Assembly (NCBI GenBank): GCA_038025085.1
Contig: CM076142.1
Coordinates: 1,029,501-1,093,500 of the forward strand
DNA length: 64,000 nucleotides
From: Tetragonia tetragonoides
Taxonomy: Eukaryota > Streptophyta > Magnoliopsida > Caryophyllales > Aizoaceae
Reading direction: 5' to 3'
In this document: positions 1 to 10,559 of the stretch, piece after piece
How the letters are laid out: each line of letters begins with the position of its first letter
Position numbering within the stretch: the stretch's first letter is position 1
Translations under genes and position numbers: made by a program
The notes under the pieces: model-generated
The model's database searches: none
What the model was told of the DNA's origin: nothing
The model's input: the letters and a program-made list of their open reading frames with translations, nothing else

Positions 1-798
1 ACCAAACAAGGCCTTAGGTTAGGCAATTGCAGCGGCTCAAAGAGCTGAAAGCCTGATGGGCTCACTTTAGGATAGCATATTGCAGCACAGTTAACTACTG
101 GTTGCTATATGTTCTCGCTCACTATACTTCTATTTTGCGAGATATGGATCCTTTTGGAGGCGTCAACTCTATGTGGAAATGGCGTGAGTACTATCATGCG
201 TTACTTTTTGTATGGGGACTTTAACTGGTGCCACCCTTGCTAAGAGGCCCACCAGGCCACCACTAACTCCATTATTCATGGCTAGAGCCTAATTCCTGTA
301 TGGAAGCAAGGCCAAACTTAAACACGCAAGCATCTTCATCCAGAGGACTTCTGCCAGAAATTTTTTTCCTTTTCTTTTTGATAATTAAGTATTAATTTTT
401 ATTAATTTAACTAAGCTACAAAGTTTCCGTAGCTTACTCAAGTAAGAGTGAGTAAGACTACAAGAGCACGCATCTAATTTTAGAATCCAGCTATGAGGAG
501 AGGAAGGTTGGTTGCCTGTATTTACTATTTACTAGATAACAAGTTAGCAACTAGTATTAACATTGTCATCACCCATACATCTATTCTCTAGTACTAACTA
601 TCATTATCGTTACTGATACTATTACCTCTACTTGTATTATTACGGTTACTATTATATTTTTAGAAAAAAGACTCCTCTTTTTTTGTGAGTCTTTTAACAA
701 GAATCTCCTGACAATCCATGTTGGTGGTAAGGTTGTTTAATATCATTATGATGAGTTCGTCACTTATACTCGTGATTCGGGGGTGCATTCTCGTGCAG
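1..798. other. AT-rich sequence, no gene seen
   Basis: I see no convincing coding exon here. The stretch holds short A/T tracts and simple-sequence drift. The first recognisable exon remnant of the CAP-H-like locus starts at about 799, after a CAG acceptor, so the 3' part may be an old intron of that locus. Confidence 0.5.
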
Positions 799-2190
799 AT
801 ATCACCTTTGTCAACACTAGTGTCCTCTTTTGATGCTTTAAATGTCCGGAAGTTTGATGGTAATGATAGTGCTCATCTTTCTACTCCTGTTCCCCCCTTT
901 CTCCCTTCCCAATTATTTACCATTTTCTTTTCCATGGTTTGCAGTTGTATTTGCAGTAGATCATCTGTGCCATCAGACAACTGGGCAATTAGATGATGGT
1001 TGCGCAAAGGATGATGCCAGTTGCATTTTGATTCCCAAGAAGTGCAAAAAAGGGCATAACTTTCTCGACTGATGATAATTCTTACAAAATGATATCTTTT
1101 TTGTTGGAGGTTAGTATGGATACTTTTACTGGAATAAAGTTCTCATTTAATCTTTCAGTCGTCAATTTTTTTTATTTTTTTTTTAATTCTTTCTGTCACA
1201 GAATGCATTGAACAGATGGTGATCAATGTGCATACTAAAAGACATATGCCCTACTTTTAGTTCTACTGTGGAACAGCTTGATGAATATAGTTTGCAACAT
1301 AGTGAACTTAGGGACTTAAATAGTGATCAGGTTTATAATTGTGATGATAGTGCAATTGATGATAGCACGGTTGAGTTTGATAGGGACCTGGAGTTTACTT
1401 GCGCCAGTGATGTAGCTGATGAGAGGGGTATTGAGTTAGATGATGATTCATATGACAATGCTGAGGCATGGCCATTTGATCAAAATGATGAAAGAAATGT
1501 TTGTGGTTAACGTCAGTTATCAACAAGTAAAATCATTATTAGGTAGGTATATATGACATGAAAAATTGGTGATGTTGTTTTGACACTGTAGTTTCTATAA
1601 ATTTTATCTTTATTAACTCTGGCTTATAAAGAAAATCAAATTCTTAAAATCGATTTTGTGGCAATAGATTGTGATCACATGGCCTCCTGACTCATGGGAG
1701 CAAGATCCTCTTATGTTCGGTGAATCTGATACATTTGAATATTTGATAGATTTGGAAATGCTGCTACCTTCTGTTTGGACTTATGGGATTCCCATCATGT
1801 CAGAATGCATGGGCTCGCCTGGGCCGAACCAGTGGAAGTTTTTCAAAATCTAAGAGTTAGTATGGCAATGCCTAGTACTAATTTTATTGTATTGTGTGTT
1901 TTCTAATATAGCTGTTGACTTGTTATTGAATTGGTCTTAGGTTCTGAGGTTGTTACTCCACTAAATAGCGAGCTCCCTTCTACAGCTAAAAGAAAACTAA
2001 AGCTAAAAGGCATAAAGCAGATTTTGATTTCACGAAACCTTGGGACAAAGACGTACCTGATTTTTTGCACCCCCAAAGAATCCCAAGCCTGGTCTGCTTA
2101 ATAAAGAAATAAAAAAGTACTTCACTCCAAAAATCTCCCAGAGGATTTGGTGAAATTGGTTCATTTTCCAAATATGACAGTAAGTTGAGT
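799..2190 (+). pseudogene. CAP-H (condensin I kleisin) pseudogene, first copy
   Basis: CAP-H/Barren is the kleisin that bridges the SMC2-SMC4 ATPase heads in condensin I. Exon remnants follow the plant CAP-H order. At 799-859 the frame reads ISPLSTL..SFDALNV..KFD and ends at a GT donor. At 945-1050 it continues in phase with VFAVDHLCHQT..Q, loses a segment, then resumes in another frame with C-Q-L-H-FDSQE. At 1202-1510 come an ECIEQM motif and an acidic stretch. At 1745-1858 there is a diverged copy of the W-A-G-P-D-H-W region (read as LAWAEPVEVF). At 1970-2190 lies an ADFDFTKPWDKDVPDFLHP-like stretch. Frames change inside and between exons, and stops interrupt them, so no full protein can be made. 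Introns are kept, so this is a decayed genomic copy and not a retrocopy. The family call rests on several ordered motifs recalled for plant CAP-H. Confidence 0.72.
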
Positions 2191-2237
2191 TTCGGGATTA
2201 TTTGTCCTGCTGTTTTCTTCTTGTTGTTCTTGCAAGT

Positions 2238-2412
2238 GGAATCTTAACTCCTTTTATGTATTATATGATGACAAATCTTAGCCTTTCTTGTGTGACATAT
2301 TGTGGGTGTGGGTGTGGGTGTGGGTGTGGGTGTGGGTGTATGTGTGTGTGTGTGTGGAATCTTAACTCCTTTTATGTGGCATATTATGACAAATCTTAGC
2401 CTTTTTATGTGA
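2238..2412. repeat. GGGTGT/GT microsatellite between two copies of a ~60 bp direct repeat
   Basis: A GTGGGT-type run grades into (GT)n at about 2300-2357. It is flanked by two near-identical segments that begin GGAATCTTAACTCC (2238 and 2356) and continue through a TTATGACAAATCTTAGCC-like stretch. A third, weaker copy begins near 4424. The microsatellite probably expanded at the junction of a local tandem duplication inside the CAP-H-like locus. Confidence 0.75.
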
Positions 2413-2963
2413 CAATATATGACTTAAGTGTGAATTTTTTTTTTTTTTTTTTTATGTGACATGTTATGACATATGGGTGAACCTAACAAAAGTATAGTGT
2501 AATTCTCCTTGTTCATATTTTTTGGTAGATAGACTAATGAAAGATACTTTTCTAAGAAGTGCCAGCAAAATGCATATCTTCCACTACTGATAATAACTTT
2601 TCCAGACGGATTGCTAATTATTTTGCAATAGGTTAATATTTGCAGCACTTTAGCTTCTCATTTCATCTTCCAGATTTTAAGTATTTTGCTTTTCTCACTG
2701 AATGCATTGAGCAGATGATGATGATGTGCACACTAAGAAAGATGTATCCCCTAGTGTTAGTGCTATTATGCTGCAACTTTTAAAACTTCATGTGGTCAGT
2801 ATTAGTGCAATAGATGATAGCACGATTGAGTTTAAAGAGGGGCTAGAGTTTAAAACCACTGTGATGTAGCCAATGAGATAAGTGTTGAGGTGGTTGATGA
2901 TTTATATTTGACCACAATCAAGAGACAAATATTGGTGGATAGCTTTAACATCAGTGACCGAAA

Positions 2964-3998
2964 TATGCAAAATCAATATAAGGTATCACGAAAAATTGAT
3001 GATGTTGTTTTGACATTGTCATTTCTGTTGTCGTTTTAATACTTTGCTTATAACCAATCAATTTCTGTGAAAACCTTTTATTGGCAACAGATTGTGATCC
3101 GGTGCCCTCTTGACTCGTAGATCCCTTTGTGTCTGGTGAAACCTGATACGTATGACAGATTTGGAAACGTTGCTTCACTTCTATTTGGGGTACAAGAATC
3201 ACATCAAGTCGGAGTGGACACTGGAAGTATCGGATATTTAAGGGTTAGTTTGACAATACCTGGTACTAGTTCAGTAATTTGTGTTGCAATTTGCTGTTCT
3301 TTAAATATAACTGTTGACTTGGTGTTCAATTGGCCTTAGGTTCTGAGATTGTTACTGCACAATAGAGTGAGCTGCCTTCTACAGCTAAGAGACGGAAAGC
3401 TATAGAGGTGTCGCAACCCATCCCGTGTCCTGAAAATTTGGGAATTGGCGCTTCGCGGTGTCCGTGTCGTGTCCGTGTCGGTGTCCGTGCACCATAGGAC
3501 CTAAATATGCAAAATCAATATAAGGTATCATGAAAAATTGATGATGTTGTTTTGACATTGTCATTTCTGTTGTTGTTTTAATACTTTGCTTATAACCAAT
3601 ATCAAATTCTGTGAAAACCTTTTATTGGCAACAGATTGTGATCCCGCGACCTCTTGACTTGTACGAGTAGGTCCCTAAAACACCAAGTCAACAGTTTGAT
3701 CCCTTTGTAGGAGGTCACGGGATCACAATCTGTTGCCAATCTACGAGATAGATCCCTAAAACACCAAGTCAACAGTTTGACAGATTTGGAAACGTATGAC
3801 AATGGGACCTCTTGACTCGTAGGAGATAGATCCCTTAAATATCCGATACTTCCAGTGTCCGCTCTGACTTGATGTGATTCTTGTAACCCCAAATGGTAGT
3901 GAAGCAACGTTTCCAAATCTGTCATATGTTTCCAAATCTGCACAATAGAGTGAGCTGCCTTCTACAGCTAAGAGACGGAAAGCTATAGAGGTGTCGCA
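2964..3998. repeat. Tandem duplication with an internal inversion
   Basis: The segment 2964-3125 recurs almost base for base at 3506-3665. The segment 3145-3235 recurs as its reverse complement at about 3841-3930. The segment around 3358-3415, with AGCTGCCTTCTACAGCTAAG, recurs at 3950-3998. A short element starting GATCCCTAAAACACC is repeated at about 3670 and 3750. Together these show a ~0.55 kb duplication followed by an inversion inside the CAP-H-like pseudogene. Confidence 0.8.
3449..3493. repeat. Short GTGTCCGTGTC-type minisatellite
   Basis: About four variant copies of a GTGTCCGTGTCG-like word lie in tandem at the junction between the two copies of the local duplication. Confidence 0.6.
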
Positions 3999-5318
3999 AG
4001 CAGATACTTATTTCATGAAATCTTTGGAGGAAAACATACCTGATATTTTTCATGAAATCCTTTCGAAAAGTGCCTTACTCCAACGAACTCCCAGAGGATG
4101 TCCATTACCAAAAAGAGGATCTCATGAAATCATTTCCTTCTTCTAAATGTCATGGTAACTTGAGTTTTGGGATGATTTGTCTGTTGTTTCTTCATTTTTT
4201 TTCTTCTTCTCCCCTTCCCTCCATAACCGATCCCCCTTGAAGCAAAGAAGAGCACGAAAAAAAATAATCAATGATCAAGAATACCATAAGGGGTATTTCT
4301 GCCAAGTGGAAGACGTTTTTTTTTTCTTACCACCTCAGTCAAAGCTGGCCTATAGATTTTTAGGTTTGGTGTCTCCATCTTGGTTAGGTCAAATTTTGTA
4401 ATCTGTAACTTGTAACTTGTAAGTGAATTCTAATTCCTTTTATGTCACATATTATGACATATTGGTTAACTTAAAAAAAAAAAAAACATTTCATTAACCA
4501 ATCAGTGTCGAGGGGTAGCTTATCTTATGCAATCCTTCTTTCTAGTGTTATTACTGATAGTTGTTTGTCCATTGCAGTGCCTGGGAAGAGAAGAAGAAGG
4601 GGCTAGTATGAAATCTATCTCTGAAAGGCTTGTTGTCTTCTTTGATTGGCATGCCGTCTACAGCCCTGGTGTATTTTGTTGCCCTATGTTCACCTTATTT
4701 CCTGTAAATAGCGGCTTATGGCAAGATCAAATGATGTTGGAGGATCATTTCCTGCATGAGATGATGAAAGTACTTATAGTGGCCAATATGAGATGGTTAT
4801 GGTCACATTGATGTCGAGGGACCAGATATTGTGGTCTCCCAGAATTGCCAGGTTTGTCTAACCTTGTCCTTATCTGTCTCACCCATCTTGATTCTACTGT
4901 ATATGTCAGGAATGCAAATTCTTTGAGTTTCTTCCGTTACGTTCTCTCGGTCTTTTCTTCAACTTGGCAATACTTCACCTTTTCTGCTTGTTTACAACCT
5001 TTTCCCTCTCAGCTTCTTATTTGTGGCTAAGTCACTAGGGAGCTTGCTAAATGTGATCCCTATGGTTGGTTAACATGTTCCCTAATTAATTTATGGGTAT
5101 AGTATGGGATGGGTTTACTTCATCACAAACAGAACCCTTAGGATGTCAGTCAATTGTTTGTTTTAAGTGATAGCTTAGGTATTTCATCATGGGTTTATCA
5201 CTTGAAAAAAGAAATAAATAAAGTCCATCCTTTAGGGTAACCATTTTAGGGCTTCTCTGTTAACCATGAAAGATTATGAGCTTTGGAAGTCGTCTTATGG
5301 TGTAAGTAAGATGTGCGG

Positions 5319-5890
5319 GTATGGAATCACGAATTTTTCTGGGATTCCATGCAACCTGAGGAAGGATGTTGCTTCATTTACAAATTTTAAAGAGAAGTTT
5401 ATAGAGGCAGCCAGGACGTGGATAGTGTATACTTATTTCTTTTACTCAATTGCTCTGGATTTCTTTCTTCGGTAGCCAGTCAGCCACTCATAAGCTTGGA
5501 TATGTGGGGGGGTTATTGTCTTTTCTTCTTGATCTCCATTTATGTGCTTGAATTTGGATATGGAGATATTTTCTTCAAAATTGAACATGGTCTAATTATT
5601 AAATCCACCTCTGCTTGCAGCATGCTTACTACTTGGATTACAACTTTATACGGTAAGAGTCGTGGTTGGTTTTTTGTGCATATCGTATTCGTGGTAGTGT
5701 AATACAATAGTAGTGTAGAGTGTAGCTTAACTGAATGTAATTTGTTTTTGTCGGCAGGATGGAGTGAACTGTGCAAATGTATTCATGAATCAACCTTGTA
5801 TCATGGCATGTAGCAAGACTAGCAACAGAATGCATTGTCCAAACACAGACCTTTGTAAATCTCGGATAACCGAACATTCCACTTGCCTGA
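5319..5890 (+). pseudogene. Iron superoxide dismutase (plastid FSD3-type) pseudogene, C-terminal half
   Basis: Fe-SOD dismutates superoxide; FSD3-type enzymes act with plastid nucleoids. Remnants appear in the right order. At 5319-5360 the frame reads WNHEFFWDSMQP, the signature around a metal-ligand histidine. At about 5370-5420, in another frame, it reads SFTNFKEKFIEAA. At 5478-5510 is PLISLDMW. At 5620-5653 a separate exon reads HAYYLDYN, bounded by TGCAG and GGTAAGAG. At 5758-5890 are VFMN, then LVSW and FVNLG, a TAA in place of a Glu codon (5867-5869), then PNIPLA and TGA. Frameshifts, a deletion after MQPEEG and the internal stop make it non-functional. The exon borders are kept, so it arose by DNA duplication. 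The C-terminal FVNLG-x-PNIP end favours FSD3 over FSD1 or FSD2. Confidence 0.75.
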
Positions 5891-6080
5891 AATTTTGATG
5901 TCAGTTTACTTGGCATGGCTGAATTTTATGCTTCACTTAAAATCTGTTTACACAAATAGTCATCTTCCTCGTCGTACCATTTATGAGATTATGGTGGTGC
6001 TTATGGTGGTAGTGGTATGCGGTGGTGAATCTACACGCTCAATCGTATTATCTTTCAGGGATTGACAACTTGCACTCAGA

Positions 6081-6145
6081 TGTTAGTAGTATAGTACTAG
6101 CCAACTCCATGAAGAAAGTTGTCTAGTACTATACTACTACTAACA
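6081..6145. repeat. Inverted repeat (hairpin), 20 bp stem
   Basis: TGTTAGTAGTATAGTACTAG at 6081-6100 is matched by its reverse complement at 6123-6145, with one extra ACT triplet in the right arm. A third, partial copy of the arm follows at about 6153-6180. The loop is about 22 bp. It could be a degraded foldback element; no target-site duplication was recognised. Confidence 0.7.
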
Positions 6146-6214
6146 TTTCTTCATGTTAGTATAGTACTAGTAGTATAGTAATAGCATAGAAGAAATCCAT
6201 CAAATGCCCCTCGA

Positions 6215-6319
6215 ATGGATACTCATACTATTGATGCAAGCCAAGTTACTGGATCGGACAATCAACAGCAGGCAACCAACCAGACAGGACAGGATGATGA
6301 TCATTTCCACCCCAAATGA
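6215..6319 (+). other. Short open frame, possible gene-end fragment
   Basis: A 34-codon frame from ATG at 6215 to TGA at 6317-6319 encodes a polar, Gln/Asp-rich peptide. Its composition looks more coding-like than the flanks, but there is no motif I recognise and no acceptor that decides a start. It may be the 3' end of an unrecognised or decayed gene. Confidence 0.2.
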
Positions 6320-6897
6320 AAACAATTTAGCTACATAAGACTAAAATTCATTTTAGAAAACATCTTTCTTATGGTTTCATCAGTTACCCTTTCATATCTC
6401 TTGATGAATTCTACATATCCAGATCCCCATCAATTCATTCCGAATCTTACACCTCCATTTGCAAGAAATGTGTGCCCAATCTATGATCCTCCACCATTAA
6501 AACGAGTTGAGATCCTCTCCCTTTCTTTTCTCTCCGTTTCCTAAATGGAGGGTTAACTCGCTCGTAATCACATCTGAGACTCGGATTAGTCAGATACAAA
6601 ATTGTTATCATACAATACAGTAAAAATACATGATCGCAAATTCACAACCAATATGAAAATAGAGATAGGAGTAAGAACCAACCATCTTCTGATTCAAATC
6701 TAGAAATTACTTCTGGGGTTTACAAGTTTTCATTACAGATCATTCCCTCCCTTTTATCTCTCATCTTTACAACCACCCATCATCACTACAAACCTCACAT
6801 TCTACAACTCTTCTAAATTACTAAAAACAAACCTACGTACATCAAATTCATTCATTCATTCATTCAAACGAATGAAACCCTAGAAAAAGGAAATCAT

Positions 6898-7926
6898 CTA
6901 AGCTTTCTTGGGAGATTTGGTAGCCCTAGATGGAGACTTTGGCTCCTTTGGAACCCTCTCAGCTACTTTCTTAGGCAACAACACTGGATTGATGTTAGGA
7001 AGAACACCTCCATGTGCAATTGTCACTCCAGATAGAAGCTTTCCGAGCTCCTCATCGTTCCTCACAGCTAATAGCACGTGCCTTGGGATTATCCTGTTCT
7101 TCTTGTTGTCCCTTGCAGCATTTCCAGCCAATTCAAGCACCTAATGAGGAGAGAGAAAATCAGACTCAGAACAAAATTGAGTCAATATCAACAGCACATT
7201 ACATTGAATAAGGTACATATTAACTTAATTAAGCAAAATTCAACATAATTCAGCAACAATCGACAATACTTGACTTAGAATGAGGCACAGATCAACAAAT
7301 TTAAACAAAAATTCAGCTATCCAAAAAAAAATAATAAGAATCAAAGTGTGTTCTCCTATTCTGATGATTTCAGCACAATTCATCCAAATCCAGAAAAAAA
7401 AAAAACAACAAAATTCAGCTTAGAAAGAGTCATAGATCAACAATTTTCAGCAATCAGGACAAATAAAGAGGATAACAGAATCAGAGTGTGTTCTCCCTCT
7501 TTTGTTGATTTCAGCAAAAATCCGAAAATAAAATTCAGTTAAGAATCTTAAGATCAACAAAAACCAGCAATAATCAACAAAATTCAGCTTAAAACCAGGC
7601 ACAAATCAAACAAAGTTCATCCATCAGAAAAATAGGAGAGAGAAAAACACATTCAATGAAACACCAAAAATATTCCACCATCGGAAAAAAAAGGAGAGAG
7701 AAAATAGAAATACCTCAGCAGCAAGGTACTCGAGAACAGCGGCTAAGTAAACCGGAGCTCCGGTTCCAACACGCTGAGCATAACGGCCTTTCTTCAAATA
7801 TCTTCCAATACGACCGACCGGAAACTGTAGACCGGCTTTGACTGACCGGGAAACCGGCTTCTTCTTTGGACCACCGCCCTTTCTACCACCAGCACCTTTC
7901 TTCGCCTTTCCACCGGTAGAATCCAT
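6898..7926 (-). CDS. Histone H2A, H2A.W-type variant
   Basis: Core histone that pairs with H2B in the nucleosome. There are two exons: 7714-7926 (71 codons from ATG) and 6898-7140 (79 codons plus more to TAG), joined as GAG|GTATTT..ATTAG|GTGCTT. The product is 150 residues. Exon 1 carries the basic tail and the [14 protein letters not shown]-like segment (here [12 protein letters not shown]). Exon 2 carries [13 protein letters not shown], the RIIPRH helix and NDEELGKLL of the acidic patch. The C-terminal tail has two Lys/Ser-Pro repeats and ends KSPKKA. This SPKK-type tail is the known mark of the plant H2A.W class, which favours heterochromatic DNA and binds linker DNA. The intron position after LEYLAAE is the usual one for plant H2A genes. 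It is complete, with no damaged residues seen. Confidence 0.95.
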
Positions 7927-8032
7927 TGCCGGTGATCGGAAAATGGGGGATTGTTTTTGCGTTTTAGGAGGAGAGAGAGAGAGGGGGGATAGAATTATTT
8001 GGTGGGGGGGTCATTTGTGTTGTTAGTATGAC

Positions 8033-8040
8033 TTTTATAT
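8033..8040 (-). promoter_or_regulatory. TATA box of the H2A.W gene
   Basis: On the minus strand an ATATAAAA box lies about 107 bp upstream of the H2A ATG, directly after a GACCGCG stretch. About 95 bp further upstream, at 8130-8137, is CACGGATC, one mismatch from the plant histone octamer CGCGGATC. The spacing fits a histone promoter, but assignment is by motif only. Confidence 0.55.
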
Positions 8041-10456
8041 CGCGGTCATTGTCTTGGCGATAGTGGATACGTGATTTTGGCCGTTGGATAAAGAGTTTTA
8101 TCGACGGTTGTGGAGTGTTTTGGGACTATGATCCGTGTGATTTTGTGTCGACCAATAGGAAGCCAGTGCTCAATCTGGTCTTGTTTTGTGTTTTCGCCTT
8201 TCCCGGGTTTTCTTTTTGGGGGAAATTTGCAAATCCAATTTCAAATTTGGTGTTTGTCTTGCTGAAATTTTCATCATTACTACTATCAAATTTCAATATT
8301 GTTACTACCAGTTGAATTTTAGAATTTCTGGTAGAACAATAAAATCTATTCCATTTTCCATACTATCAAAAAATAATTAATATCTTTTCCAAATTAAACA
8401 TCTATATGTAAGTAAGTTTTAACAATATGGTAAGATCACTTAAAAATAAAATAAAAAACAATGTGGTAAGGTGTACTATATACTTTACAATGGTGCAAGT
8501 CATGTAAGGTTAAAATGTTTTACATTATCCTTATATATGCAACAAGTTCATCAATACTACAAAATTTGGCCAAGTCATGTATCCACATTTTGAGCTCTAA
8601 CAACAATTATAATGATAGAGATAAGTTTGTCAGACTAAAATAAGAGACAAGTTTAAATGAAACTTTGTTAAAATTATGTAGAATATGACATCACACAATT
8701 GGGTGCCAAAATAGTACGGAGTATTATATTGTTTTTTGTGTTTGTTATTTTCTTACTTTTAAAACAAAAGTTATGGTAACCCGATGTTCAATTTTGACAA
8801 CACAACTGTCAAGGTGATGCATCAATATTAGAAAAAAATTGAAATTATTGTTTAACAACATGTGTGTCTCCTAATTATTTTGCTTCCTTATCTTATTAGA
8901 GACTAGTCCTATATCTTGAGCCCACGTTATTTATTTGGTTGATGGTGCATAATTGCCTATGAAATCAACTATATTGTCACCAACAAATGTATACATTGAA
9001 CTTATTGACAATTGTATCGAACATGCCATTTTGAAAATGTGATCGAAATATAGTTTGAACAACTCATACTATTATATTCAGCTACTTTACATTATAAGTA
9101 TACATGACGCCCATTATAACGTAGTCATGACGGAAAGTAAGGTTTGGATATTAACTTATAAAAGGAAAAAAAATGACCAAGTACTTCAATACTACTAATT
9201 AGGACTTGGTGGGTGTTTAGTCAAATTTCAATCAAATGTCTGTTTCTGCTTATAATTAGAAACATGTAAGAGTGTGCTATTTTCAATTTATTTGGTTAGT
9301 AATTCAATTCAACTTAGTTTAATTAAATTTTCGGTTGTGAGAAAGAAAAAAAAAACTCTAACATGTTACTATATGTTTAGTTCAGAAAATTCAGGCTAGT
9401 TTAATTTGAATCGGTTGAAAAAATCACACCCTAACTTAAATATCATTTGATATGTATTTTTAATTGCAGCTGGTTGTACACAGATAAATGTTTGACCATA
9501 TTTTAGGAATCCATACTCTGTAATTTTCCATCAAAGTCAAATAAAATAATTATGGTTGAAAGTTGAAACCTGTATCAAGTTTCACTAAAAAGTTAAACAA
9601 TATCAAAGTTATAGCTACGATTTTGATAGGCAATTAATTATTAAAAAAAGTATACACTAATTATCAATTAAAAAAAAATATCAACTTATTTATCGCGTAA
9701 ATATTGTTTAATATATTATATCAAGGAAAGGTCTATGGATAATGAGACGAAGACCTTGGTTGACATGTTGAGCAATGTGGTCCATTGTCAGGTGATCAGA
9801 GTTACCAATCCTACCATGAAGTAATGACAATATCCTCGCCCTAAGAGCGAAAATACCCATGAACAGAATTGGGATCATCCCTCCCCCCCCCCCCCCCCCC
9901 CTCTTTCCCTACAAAATAGGCCTAGACTATGATCCCAAAAATAGAGGATACTGATAAGCTGAAAGGGGATCGTGAAACAACCCCTTTCGTTAACAATTTG
10001 TTGGCATAAAATTTGGAAGGCTTAATGCAACTATATAGTTATTTTTATTTTAATTTATTTTGGTTATTTATTTATTTATTTATTTATTTTAGGAACATGC
10101 CTAATCTATATATTAAATGGGCTTAAAAATTCCCAATATTAATTAATGCGGATTTCATTTAATGAAAGGATGGTATAATCCTAATAAATCAATGAACACA
10201 TAACAAAAAGTGTATATAAACACAATGAGAATGGATAAATGGAATCTGAGACTTAGTATATCCAACAACATTGATGCGAATACAAGATCTTAGTTTAAAC
10301 ACAAAGTCAGAACATTAATAGTGTAGTGTAGTGTCGTTTAGCTATATTTTATTGTGAAAATGAAAACGGAATCATAAGGCGAAAGTCAAAAGTCCAAAAG
10401 GGGTACGATGGTGCTACACTAGTGAAATTAGTGAATTACTCTAATAACAAAATATG
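8041..10456. other. AT-rich intergenic region, no gene seen
   Basis: Apart from the H2A promoter at its left end and a C homopolymer at 9883-9901, I see only AT-rich sequence with stops in every frame. No terminal inverted repeats with matching target duplications were found by eye. Confidence 0.6.
9883..9901. repeat. Poly-C tract (19 C)
   Basis: An uninterrupted run of C in otherwise AT-rich DNA. Its exact length is uncertain, because homopolymers are error-prone in sequencing and assembly. Confidence 0.9.
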
Positions 10457-10553
10457 GGCAAAATAGTTTATTCACTCATCAATTTATGTATAGAAGCTAG
10501 TGTTTAGGTGATACACTAAATAAGTTTAAAGGATTTTATCAAAAAAAAAAAAA
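10457..10553 (+). repeat. Left ~95 bp direct repeat bordering the viral remnant
   Basis: The segment starts GGCAAAATAGTTTATTCACT and contains GTGATACACTAAATAAG, then GGATTTTATC and an A tract. It matches 13275-13369 with a few changes. The caulimovirid-like block starts directly after it. Confidence 0.85.
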
Positions 10554-10559
10554 GTTTTT

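Larger units (their letters stand above)
2700..4858 (+). pseudogene. CAP-H (condensin I kleisin) pseudogene, second partial copy
   Basis: The exon carrying ECIEQM is repeated at about 2700, followed by a second version of the acidic region (IDDSTIEF at about 2810). A second central exon lies at 3090-3235. At 3375-3415 and again at 3955-4180 is the segment reading STAKRRKAIEVSQADTYFMK, then a PDIFHE and LPEDVHYQ stretch. At 4577 a splice acceptor precedes CLGR. The segment near 4745-4850 reads DDESTYSGQYE, then GYGHIDVEGPDIVVSQ, ending at a CAG|GTTTGT donor. This is the order expected for the C-terminal half of plant CAP-H. A stop sits just before DDESTYSG, and frames do not stay open. The terminal kleisin winged-helix region, expected after VVSQ, was not found. 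The copy is therefore partial and broken. Confidence 0.7.
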
